From Prevotella sp. (GTDB taxonomy: Bacteria > Bacteroidota > Bacteroidia > Bacteroidales > Bacteroidaceae), in contig JAEEZP010000211.1 in NCBI GenBank assembly GCA_016291915.1, forward strand, positions 1-12,469: a stretch of DNA of 12,469 nucleotides. The letters are read 5' to 3'. This document shows positions 6,054 to 12,469 of the stretch, one piece after another. Made by a program: the position numbers and the translations under genes. A model generated the notes under the pieces. That model was not told the origin of the DNA. It ran no database searches and saw only the letters and a list, made by a program, of their open reading frames with translations. Numbering within the stretch: the first letter of the stretch is position 1; each line of letters opens with the position of its first letter.

Positions 6054-6104
6054 ATGGTTAAGTTTTGTAAAATATTTTAGATAGGCTGCATAATCAATAA
6101 TTTC

Positions 6105-8330
6105 ATGTTATTGAGAAAGAATACGACATATTTGAAGTATCTCATAGGGTTAAATATCCTTATGACGGTTATCTGTTCCTGTTCTACGACGAAGTTCGTG
6201 CCAGAACAGGAATATCTTCTGCATAAGGTGAAGATTGAGTCGGATTCAAAAGATGTGGATGCGGCCCAGCTGAGTGCTTATATCCGTCAGCAGGGTAATT
6301 CCAAATGGTTCTCACTCTTCAAGATACCCCTGTCGGTGTATTCCTTATCTGCCCATGACAGTACACGATGGATTAACAGGACCCTGAAGAAAATCGGTGA
6401 AGAACCGGTATTGTATGACAGTGTGCAGGCCCGGCAGACGGCGGAGGACCTGAAGACGGCCCTTCAGAATATGGGATATATGAATGCGGATGTGTCGGTG
6501 AAGACCACCGCAAAAAAGCGGAAACTGACCGTTACTTATCTCTTACATCCTGACAAGCCCTTCTTCATCCATCATGTGCGATATGATATTCCTGATAAAA
6601 ACCTCGAGAAGGTTCTTCAGACGAATACGAGTAGTTTCCAACGGTTACGGGAGGGAAGGCGATTCTCCGTCAATCAGTTGGAACAGGAACGTAATCGTAT
6701 CACCCAACTGTTGACCGACAATGGTTATTACCGTTTTCATAAGGACTATATCCGTTTTACGGCAGATAGTGCGCGAGGCTCCAGCCTTGTGGATCTGACC
6801 ATGCATATACTGCCTTACAAACAAAACAGTGAGGCCCAGCCGGAGAACCATCCTCAATATTTCATTCGGCAAATCAACTATATCAGCGGTGATGACGGGA
6901 AACTGCATCTTCGTTCTTCAGTCTTGAAAGATAATACATGGCTGGAAGAGAATAAACCCTATAACGCCTCATACCTGCAGAAGACATACAATAGTTTTGC
7001 ACGTCTGCCGGCTGTGCGTTATACGAATATCCGATTTAGTGAAGTGCCCGATACTACACTCTTGGACTGTAATATTCAGATAAGTACGAATAAGCCGAAC
7101 AGTATCAGTTTTCAACCGGAGGGAACGAATACAGCCGGTGATTTGGGAGCTGCTGCGTCATTGACTTATGAGAACAAGAATCTCTTCCGCGGTTCAGAGA
7201 GTTTCAGTGTACAGTTACGTGGTGCTTTTGAGGCTATCACAGGATTGGAGGGGTATTCCAACCAGGACTATGAAGAGTATAATGCTGAGGCGAAGTTGAC
7301 TTTCCCCCGTTTTCTTCTTCCCTTTATCAACAGAGACTATCGTAAGAGGAGTTCGGCCGTATCGGAGTTGTCGTTAAACTATAATATCCAAAACCGACCG
7401 GAGTTCCATCGGCGTGTCTTCTCTACGGCTTGGAGATATCGTTGGAGTGATCAGACGAGGCATCTTACTTACCGGGCAGATGTCTTCGACTTGAACTATA
7501 TCTATATGCCATGGATATCATCAACTTTCAAAGAGTCGTATCTCGATGATGTGACCAGTCGTAATGCCATCTTGCGATACAACTATGAGGATCTGTTTAT
7601 CATGCGTATCGGATTCTCTCTGGCATATAATAATAACAATCATGCCTTCCGTGCAAATGTTGAGACAGCGGGTAATTTATTGAATATGACCAGTCATATA
7701 CTCCACTCGTCAAAGAATGACCACGGACAGTACACCTTGTTTAATATAGCATACGCACAATATGTGAAGGGAGATATCGACTATACGCATGTCTTACGTT
7801 TCGATGCGCATAATGAATTAGCTTTACACGCAGACTTAGGAATTGCCTATCCCTATGGAAACAGTTCGGTGCTTCCTTTCGAAAAACGATATTTCTCAGG
7901 GGGAGCAAACTCTGTCAGGGGATGGAGTGTGAGAGGGTTAGGTCCCGGCTCTTACAGAGGATCCAATGGGGCAATCGATTTTATCAATCAGACGGGTGAT
8001 ATGAAAATCGACTTGAATGCGGAGTTCCGTACCTTCTTATTCTGGAAGATCAATGGTGCTCTTTTCCTTGATGCGGGAAATATATGGACATTACGTGAAT
8101 ATGCCGACCAGCCCGGTGGACAGTTTAAGATCAATGAGTTCTATAAGCAGATGGCTGTGGCTTATGGTGTTGGCTTGAGGTTGAATTTCGATTACTTTAT
8201 CCTGCGTTTTGATATGGGTATGAAGGCTGTCAATCCTGCTTACGAGAACAACCGTGAGCATTATGCTATCTTACATCCGGATTTCAGTCGTGACTTTTCT
8301 TTCCACTTTGCGGTAGGGCTTCCATTCTGA
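6105..8330 (+). CDS. TamL-like Omp85 outer-membrane assembly lipoprotein (BamA/TamA family)
   Basis: This is a 741-residue protein. The N terminus is a lipoprotein signal with lipobox ICSC and lipidated C26, unusual for Omp85 proteins but characteristic of the Bacteroidota TamL group. Periplasmic POTRA-like repeats follow: KVKIESD from about 41, FFIHHVRYDI near 180 and YFIRQINYISG near 253. The barrel begins around residue 345 and carries the Omp85 lid-loop signature VRGW (604-607) within SVRGWSVRGLGPGSYRG. The chain ends in a beta-signal-like strand with terminal F (FAVGLPF). Such proteins insert or export outer-membrane or surface proteins, with TamB as usual partner; no tamB is in the window. 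No consensus promoter is visible in the 51 bases upstream, so it may be read through from the orphan gene or use a divergent promoter. BamA itself is less likely because of the lipobox. Confidence 0.9.
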   Translation: MLLRKNTTYLKYLIGLNILMTVICSCSTTKFVPEQEYLLHKVKIESDSKDVDAAQLSAYIRQQGNSKWFSLFKIPLSVYSLSAHDSTRWINRTLKKIGEEPVLYDSVQARQTAEDLKTALQNMGYMNADVSVKTTAKKRKLTVTYLLHPDKPFFIHHVRYDIPDKNLEKVLQTNTSSFQRLREGRRFSVNQLEQERNRITQLLTDNGYYRFHKDYIRFTADSARGSSLVDLTMHILPYKQNSEAQPENHPQYFIRQINYISGDDGKLHLRSSVLKDNTWLEENKPYNASYLQKTYNSFARLPAVRYTNIRFSEVPDTTLLDCNIQISTNKPNSISFQPEGTNTAGDLGAAASLTYENKNLFRGSESFSVQLRGAFEAITGLEGYSNQDYEEYNAEAKLTFPRFLLPFINRDYRKRSSAVSELSLNYNIQNRPEFHRRVFSTAWRYRWSDQTRHLTYRADVFDLNYIYMPWISSTFKESYLDDVTSRNAILRYNYEDLFIMRIGFSLAYNNNNHAFRANVETAGNLLNMTSHILHSSKNDHGQYTLFNIAYAQYVKGDIDYTHVLRFDAHNELALHADLGIAYPYGNSSVLPFEKRYFSGGANSVRGWSVRGLGPGSYRGSNGAIDFINQTGDMKIDLNAEFRTFLFWKINGALFLDAGNIWTLREYADQPGGQFKINEFYKQMAVAYGVGLRLNFDYFILRFDMGMKAVNPAYENNREHYAILHPDFSRDFSFHFAVGLPF

Positions 8331-8748
8331 TCTTCCACATATCTTGTTGTTTGACCATAGGAAACTTGAAGACGCCCACACGGCGATAGACAAGTGAACG
8401 ACTTTCATCCTCAATCTTATCCATATCCCAGTAGTTCTCTACCACTACTGTTACCATGGCAGTGGTATCTGGCTCATGATAGGCAATATCCGTAATCTCT
8501 ACCTGTGCAGCGGTTTCCTGTTCATAGAGTATCTGCAAGTCTTTCTCTGTTACATTACTGGCCGCAAACTGTATCCATTTCCGGGAATCGTCTGTACAGT
8601 ATTTGCTGGCTCCCACAAAGTCATAGTTGAAATAGCTCACGCAGAAACTGTCGGCAACCTCAGCCAACAGTTCTTCATTACGCTGAACAGGTTGCTCACA
8701 GGAGAAGAACAATGCACAGATGACTATTAACAAATAATTAAATTTCAT
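8284..8748 (-). CDS. Small lipoprotein of unknown function, possibly NTF2-like fold
   Basis: This 154-residue protein has a clear lipoprotein signal: a basic start, a hydrophobic core LLIVICALFF and lipobox FFSC with C17. The mature part has a helix-rich start (LAEVADSFCVSYFNYDFVGASKYC) followed by beta-strand segments (VEITDIAYHEPDTTAMVTVVV, VGVFKFPMVKQQDMWKIRM). That order resembles small NTF2/DUF4878-type lipoproteins, but I cannot confirm the family. It is probably periplasmic or outer-membrane bound. Its last 47 bases overlap the 3' end of the TamL-like gene on the other strand, so the tail (residues about 140-154) is encoded antisense to the TamL C terminus. The start at 8746-8748 has a TACCTTTG -7 box 20 bases upstream. 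Confidence 0.83.
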   Translation of the reverse strand: MKFNYLLIVICALFFSCEQPVQRNEELLAEVADSFCVSYFNYDFVGASKYCTDDSRKWIQFAASNVTEKDLQILYEQETAAQVEITDIAYHEPDTTAMVTVVVENYWDMDKIEDESRSLVYRRVGVFKFPMVKQQDMWKIRMEALPQSGKKSHD

Positions 8749-8768
8749 ATTAATTCATTAAATTGATA

Positions 8769-8776
8769 CAAAGGTA
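8769..8776 (-). promoter_or_regulatory. Probable -7 box of the small lipoprotein gene
   Basis: On the minus strand TACCTTTG matches TAnnTTTG and lies 20 bases before the ATG. No exact TTTG is found at 19-20 bases upstream, so the -33 element is weak. It lies back-to-back with the promoter of the divergent metallo-hydrolase gene. Confidence 0.5.
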
Positions 8777-8785
8777 TATAAAATC

Positions 8786-8817
8786 TTTGGCATTCACCTC
8801 TTTTTTTTCTAATTTTG
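8786..8817 (+). promoter_or_regulatory. Bacteroidota-type promoter of the metallo-hydrolase gene
   Basis: TTTG (8786-8789), a 20-base spacer containing a T-run and TAATTTTG (8810-8817) match the consensus. The box ends 19 bases before ATG 8837. Confidence 0.72.
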
Positions 8818-8836
8818 CATCTAAATAATAACGGAC

Positions 8837-9640
8837 ATGCTAAAATTCATCTCCTTCGGTAGTGGAAGCAGCGGTAATTGTTATATGCTGTATACCGAGA
8901 CCGACGGTTTGCTTATAGACACAGGAATTGGAATTCGGACATTAAAGAAATATATCCATAACTATGGACTGAAACTTACCGATATTCATCATATCCTGAT
9001 TACTCATGACCATGCTGACCATATCAAGTCGGTAGGGACGATCAGTGGTGATTATTTTATACCTGTCTATGCCACACGTGACGTTCATCAGGGTATTAAT
9101 AACAACTATTGTGTACGCAGAAAGATACAACCTATCAATGCAAAGCAGTTTGAGAAAGGATCAACCTTGCAGATAGGTGATTTCGAGGTCACGAGCTTTA
9201 ACGTTCCTCATGACAGTAGTGATAATGTGGGGTATCGTATTCGCTATGAAGGAGTTACCTTCTGTCTGATGACAGATGTGGGTCATGTAACCGAGGATAT
9301 GAAATCGTATATCCAAGAGGCAAACTATCTGGTGTTGGAAGCCAACCATGATGAGGAGATGCTGGAGAACGGCCCTTATCCCACTTATCTTAAAGAAAGG
9401 GTTAGAAGCGATTACGGACACCTGAGCAACCGTGTATGTGCTGACACACTTGTAGAGAATGCCACCCCCAGACTCCGTCATGTGTGGCTTTGTCATTTAA
9501 GTGAGGAGAACAACCATCCGGAATTAGCTCGTAAGACCGTTGAGATGATCTTACGGAATAATGGTATTATTCCCGGAAAGGATTTTGAACTTGATGTGCT
9601 GAAACGACAGACACCCAGTGAGATATACGAGCTTACCTAA
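8837..9640 (+). CDS. Metallo-beta-lactamase-fold hydrolase, YycJ/WalJ type
   Basis: The protein has 267 residues, normal for the YycJ/WalJ family. SFGSGSSGNCYML (6-18) is the family's N-terminal signature. The metal-binding motif THDHADH lies at 56-62, with further ligands expected in VPHDSSDNVGY (a His), MTDVGH (an Asp) and the C-terminal WLCHLSEENN. No signal peptide is present, so it acts in the cytoplasm. Relatives are zinc- or manganese-dependent nucleases linked to DNA repair and, in Firmicutes, to the WalRK operon; no such operon is here, so the exact role is inferred only from family. It has its own promoter. Its TAA stop (9638-9640) overlaps the stop of feoAB (9637-9639) on the opposite strand, leaving no room for a terminator. 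Confidence 0.92.
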   Translation: MLKFISFGSGSSGNCYMLYTETDGLLIDTGIGIRTLKKYIHNYGLKLTDIHHILITHDHADHIKSVGTISGDYFIPVYATRDVHQGINNNYCVRRKIQPINAKQFEKGSTLQIGDFEVTSFNVPHDSSDNVGYRIRYEGVTFCLMTDVGHVTEDMKSYIQEANYLVLEANHDEEMLENGPYPTYLKERVRSDYGHLSNRVCADTLVENATPRLRHVWLCHLSEENNHPELARKTVEMILRNNGIIPGKDFELDVLKRQTPSEIYELT

Positions 9641-12045
9641 AACCAGATACTGCCTATTTGATAGGTAAGGGCGGAAACTACCCATGCCAACAGAGTAGTG
9701 TAGCCGGCTGCAAACAATGCCCATTTCCATTGCCCTGTCTCTCCTTTGATGGCTGCTATCGTGGCGATACAAGGGAAGTATATCAAGACGAACAGCAGGT
9801 AGGCAAAGGCAATCAATGGGGTAATGCCGTTAGCTTCCATCTTATGTCTGAGGTTCGTATAACGCTCACTCTGGTCTTTTATAGAATCATCGGCCACCAG
9901 CTCATCGTCAGCATAGAGCACGCCCATCGTTGAGGCTACAATCTCTTTCGCTCCTATACCGGCAATCAATGAGACATCGAGCTTCCAGTCGAATCCCTGA
10001 GGAAGGAATAGGGGTTCTATCGTCTTTCCCATCCTTCCGATATAACTCTGCTCTTGCTGCTCCTGAGAACTCAGTTCTTCATGATGTGGGAAATACCCCA
10101 AGGCCCAGACGACAATACTGGCCACCAGAATGATTCCTCCCATCTTCTTCAGGTATTGTTTTCCTTTCTCCCAGGTATGACGTAAGATGGCTTTCAGGGT
10201 AGGGAAGCGATAGGGGGGAAGCTCCATGACAAACGGCGTGTCTTCACCCTTGATGAGCCATTTGCTGAAAATCCTGCTCATGATAAATGCCAGGAAGATG
10301 CCAATGGCATACAGGGATATCATAATGACCGACTGATATTTCACGGCAAAAAATGTTCCTACGATCATTATATATATAGGTAGGCGTGCGGAACAACTCA
10401 TCAAAGGAAGTACGAGCATCGTGATCAGTCGGCTTCGACGACTCTCTATCGTTCTTGTGGCCATCACAGCCGGCACATTACAGCCGAAGCCCATGATCAG
10501 TGGAATGAACGACTTTCCATGGACCCCCATTCTGTGCATGACCTTGTCCATGATAAATGCTGCTCGGGCCATATAACCACTGTCCTCCATAAAAGAGATG
10601 AACGTATAAAGGATAAGTATCTGCGGAAGGAAAATGATGACAGAACCTACACCTGCTATAGCCCCGTCAACAATCATCGCCTTCAGTGGTCCTTCAGGGA
10701 GTATCTTGTTCATCCAATCGGAGAGGGCACCTACACCGGCGTCAATCCAGTCCATCGGGTATTGACCCAATGAGAAGGTGACCTCGAACATGATATAGAG
10801 GAAAAGGAAAAACAGTGGGAATCCCAGCCATTTGTGGGTGATGATAGCATCCAGCAGATGGGTTGTCTTATAAGTATCTGTCTTTGTTCCTTCCTGGTAT
10901 TTCACCTCCTTGAGAGCACCGTGTATAAAACCGTATTTCGCATCCATGATGGCGGTTTCACAGTCTTCCTTCATGAGCGTCTTCACTTCAGCACATGCCC
11001 GTTCTCTGATCTGAAGGATCTTCTTTCCTTTCTTCATCTGAGACACTACTCCTTCAATATCTTTGTCACCCTCCATCAACTTAATGGCCAGGAATCGGGT
11101 AGAGAAGCGCTGCCTTATCTGCTCGTCTTCCTTCAGATATTTCTGCAAATGAGAGATACCGTCTTCGATGACAGCCCCATGGTTGATGTGAATATGCCTA
11201 ACGGGGTATTGTGTGAAACGTCCTTCATACACTTGAATGATGGCGTTAAACAATTTGTCAACACCACGGCCATTCTTGAAGACTGTGGGGATGAGCGGAA
11301 AGCCCAGAAGTTCACCCAGTTGTTCAGGTTTCAGATGATCACCACGCTGCTCAGTCTCATCAAACATGTTCAGCGCCCCCACCATCTTCACGTTCATATC
11401 TATCAGTTGGGTGGTAAGATACAGGTTTCTTTCTAAGTTACTGGTATCGATGACATTGACGATAACGTCTGGCGTCTTCTCAATGATCTGTTTACGGACA
11501 TAGAGTTCTTCCGGTGAATAGGCACTGAGGGAATATGTGCCGGGAAGGTCAACAAGGTTCAACTGATATCCTTTATAGTGTGCAACACCTTCTTTGGCAT
11601 CTACGGTAACACCACTATAGTTGCCTACTCGTTCGTGGGCTCCTGAAGCGTAATTAAACAGGGATGTCTTGCCACAGTTAGGATTACCCACCAAGGCAAT
11701 GTTGATGATACGACGTCTTTTCAAGGCTTCGCGATGGAAAGAAGAGGGTTCTACCTCGATATTGTCTTCTACAAGAATATCTTCCGACTGTTTTCTCTCT
11801 GAACGGGTCTGACGATATTCCGACTCACTGACCACTTCTATTTGTTGAGCCTCACTGTGTCGGAGAGACACCTCGTAACCTAATATCCTGTATTTTACAG
11901 GGTCTTGTAAAGGGGCATTGAGGAGCACTTCCACCATCTTACCCTTGATGAACCCCATCTCAATAATACGCTTGCGAAAGCCTCCGTGACCGGAAACCTT
12001 CACAATAATTCCCTTTTCACCAGTCTTTAACTCAGATAGTTTCAT
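9637..12045 (-). CDS. feoB: FeoA-FeoB fusion, ferrous iron transport protein B
   Basis: This is an 802-residue fusion. Residues 1-75 form a FeoA SH3-like domain (LKTGEKGIIVKVSG, then RRIIEMGF-type spacing and ILGYEVSLR). After a charged linker comes the FeoB G domain: G1 GNPNCGKTS (120-128), switch T147 in GNYSGVTVD, G3 DLPG (166-169) and G4 NMFD (226-229). The C-terminal half is polytopic, with the gate sequences MGFGCNVPAVMATRTIESRR and LPLMSCSARLPIY, whose Cys residues are conserved in the family. The protein imports Fe2+ across the inner membrane. FeoA-FeoB fusion is usual in Bacteroidota, and FeoC is absent as expected. ATG 12043-12045 is the only start that gives a complete FeoA domain. 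The promoter region carries a 35-base inverted repeat that could bind an iron regulator. The 3' end interlocks with the metallo-hydrolase gene. Confidence 0.97.
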   Translation of the reverse strand: MKLSELKTGEKGIIVKVSGHGGFRKRIIEMGFIKGKMVEVLLNAPLQDPVKYRILGYEVSLRHSEAQQIEVVSESEYRQTRSERKQSEDILVEDNIEVEPSSFHREALKRRRIINIALVGNPNCGKTSLFNYASGAHERVGNYSGVTVDAKEGVAHYKGYQLNLVDLPGTYSLSAYSPEELYVRKQIIEKTPDVIVNVIDTSNLERNLYLTTQLIDMNVKMVGALNMFDETEQRGDHLKPEQLGELLGFPLIPTVFKNGRGVDKLFNAIIQVYEGRFTQYPVRHIHINHGAVIEDGISHLQKYLKEDEQIRQRFSTRFLAIKLMEGDKDIEGVVSQMKKGKKILQIRERACAEVKTLMKEDCETAIMDAKYGFIHGALKEVKYQEGTKTDTYKTTHLLDAIITHKWLGFPLFFLFLYIMFEVTFSLGQYPMDWIDAGVGALSDWMNKILPEGPLKAMIVDGAIAGVGSVIIFLPQILILYTFISFMEDSGYMARAAFIMDKVMHRMGVHGKSFIPLIMGFGCNVPAVMATRTIESRRSRLITMLVLPLMSCSARLPIYIMIVGTFFAVKYQSVIMISLYAIGIFLAFIMSRIFSKWLIKGEDTPFVMELPPYRFPTLKAILRHTWEKGKQYLKKMGGIILVASIVVWALGYFPHHEELSSQEQQEQSYIGRMGKTIEPLFLPQGFDWKLDVSLIAGIGAKEIVASTMGVLYADDELVADDSIKDQSERYTNLRHKMEANGITPLIAFAYLLFVLIYFPCIATIAAIKGETGQWKWALFAAGYTTLLAWVVSALTYQIGSIWF

Positions 12046-12054
12046 GTTTTATAC

Positions 12055-12089
12055 TTTGACACAAATATACGAAGAATATTTGTGCCAAA
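12055..12089. promoter_or_regulatory. 35-base inverted repeat at the feoAB promoter, candidate iron operator
   Basis: TTTGACACAAATAT (12055-12068) and ATATTTGTGCCAAA (12076-12089) are reverse complements except at one position, separated by 7 bases. The repeat contains the -7 box and ends 9 bases upstream of the feoAB ATG, a classic repressor position. It does not match the E. coli Fur box by eye. Regulation by iron is inferred from the downstream gene only. Confidence 0.6.
12062..12069 (-). promoter_or_regulatory. -7 promoter box of feoAB
   Basis: On the minus strand TATATTTG matches TAnnTTTG and lies 16 bases before the ATG. The nearest upstream TTTG (12086-12089) is 16 bases away, shorter than the usual 19-20, and belongs to the inverted repeat, so the -33 contact may be weak or replaced by an activator. 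Confidence 0.6.
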
Positions 12090-12093
12090 AAAA

Positions 12094-12132
12094 TATTTTA
12101 TCCCCCAAAGAATCCTTTACGGGGATAAAATA
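12094..12132 (-). terminator. Factor-independent terminator after the ABC transporter gene
   Basis: TATTTTATCCCC (12094-12105) and GGGGATAAAATA (12121-12132) are perfect 12-base arms, and the loop contains a smaller AAAG/CTTT stem. Read on the minus strand, the hairpin is followed at once by a run of seven T. It lies 31 bases after the ABC gene stop and insulates the feoAB promoter from read-through. The stem is symmetrical, but the plus side lacks an equally good T-run. Confidence 0.8.
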
Positions 12133-12163
12133 CCTAGAAATGATGATTTAAACAAGAAGTTTT

Positions 12164-12469
12164 TTATGCCTCTGTTTCAAAATAGTTCTCCAGCTGTACC
12201 TTGGCACTTCCGTCTTCATCATTGCTGAGATCTTTGATGATGACGCCATTCTCCATCAAGGCGATACGGGTACTAATCTCAATGGTGTGCGACAGGTTGT
12301 GACTGGACACGAGAATCGTGGAGTGTGTCTCTTTGTTAAGGTCCTCCAACAGGTGTTTGAGGATATTCTGACTACTCGGATCCAGGAAGTTGAAAGGTTC
12401 ATCAAGGATAACGATCTGCGGTTTGTTGATCAATGCCGAGATGATACCTACCTTCTGCTTGTTTCCTGC
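12164..12469 (-). CDS. ABC transporter ATP-binding protein, C-terminal part (cut by window edge)
   Basis: The reading frame is open from the right edge to TAA at 12164-12166, giving the last 101 residues. Right at the edge is the end of the ABC signature (AGNKQKVGII). It is followed by Walker B IVILDEP, a D-loop-like FLDPSS and the switch His in ILVSSHNL. The C-terminal tail has an acidic stretch (SNDEDGS). Walker A lies outside the window. Residues LINKPQ near the edge begin with a TTG that is an internal Leu codon, not a start. The protein is a cytoplasmic ATPase of an import or export system; the missing membrane subunit and substrate cannot be judged. The best guess is an exporter of the ABC-2 type, because of the stand-alone ATPase and DEPFNFLDP sequence. 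A strong terminator follows. Confidence 0.92.
   Translation of the reverse strand, partial: AGNKQKVGIISALINKPQIVILDEPFNFLDPSSQNILKHLLEDLNKETHSTILVSSHNLSHTIEISTRIALMENGVIIKDLSNDEDGSAKVQLENYFETEA

Noticed and set aside
10834..11436. Plus-strand open frame of 200 codons
   Set aside because: It is a shadow of the feoB GTPase-linker region, where the minus-strand reading has all G motifs.

Overview
The window looks like chromosomal DNA from a Bacteroidota bacterium, most likely the order Bacteroidales and plausibly Prevotellaceae. The evidence is fourfold: several promoters of the Bacteroidota type (TTTG, about 19-20 bases, TAnnTTTG); weak or absent Shine-Dalgarno sequences; a carboxypeptidase-regulatory-like domain fused to a TonB-dependent receptor plug; and a fused FeoA-FeoB iron transporter with a lipoprotein-type Omp85 protein (TamL-like). 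Base composition is moderate, near 47% GC in housekeeping genes. The species call is an inference.

Layout. Bases 1-2033 (minus strand) hold a probable two-gene operon: a FemAB/GNAT-like acyltransferase followed by a TonB-dependent receptor that runs off the left edge. A 360-base intergenic region carries two promoters and a small tandem-repeat patch. Bases 2397-4046 (plus) are a tight three-gene operon: nitroreductase, KdsC-like Kdo-8-phosphate phosphatase and Maf-type nucleotide pyrophosphatase. A TrmH/SpoU rRNA methyltransferase (4052-4798, minus) converges on it. Bases about 4857-6100 are the least ordinary part. They form a repeat-rich, gene-poor stretch (direct repeats, hairpins, a run of ACAACC motifs) followed by an AT-rich orphan gene of unknown function (5355-6053). 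This looks like an accessory insertion between the methyltransferase and the TamL-like gene.

Bases 6105-8330 encode the TamL-like outer-membrane assembly lipoprotein. Its 3' end overlaps a convergent small lipoprotein gene (8284-8748). A divergent promoter region then leads to a YycJ/WalJ-type metallo-beta-lactamase-fold protein (8837-9640). Its stop codon interlocks with that of the convergent feoAB fusion (9637-12045, minus). The feoAB promoter is covered by a 35-base inverted repeat, a candidate iron-responsive operator. A strong terminator follows (12094-12132), then the 3' end of an ABC transporter ATPase gene cut by the right edge.

Most genes are ordinary envelope, nucleotide-hygiene and iron-uptake functions. 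I found no clear defence system, CRISPR array, RNA gene, transposase or integrase. The best candidates for something undescribed are the 4857-6100 accessory segment, the 28-base perfect palindrome at the methyltransferase promoter and the feoAB inverted repeat.
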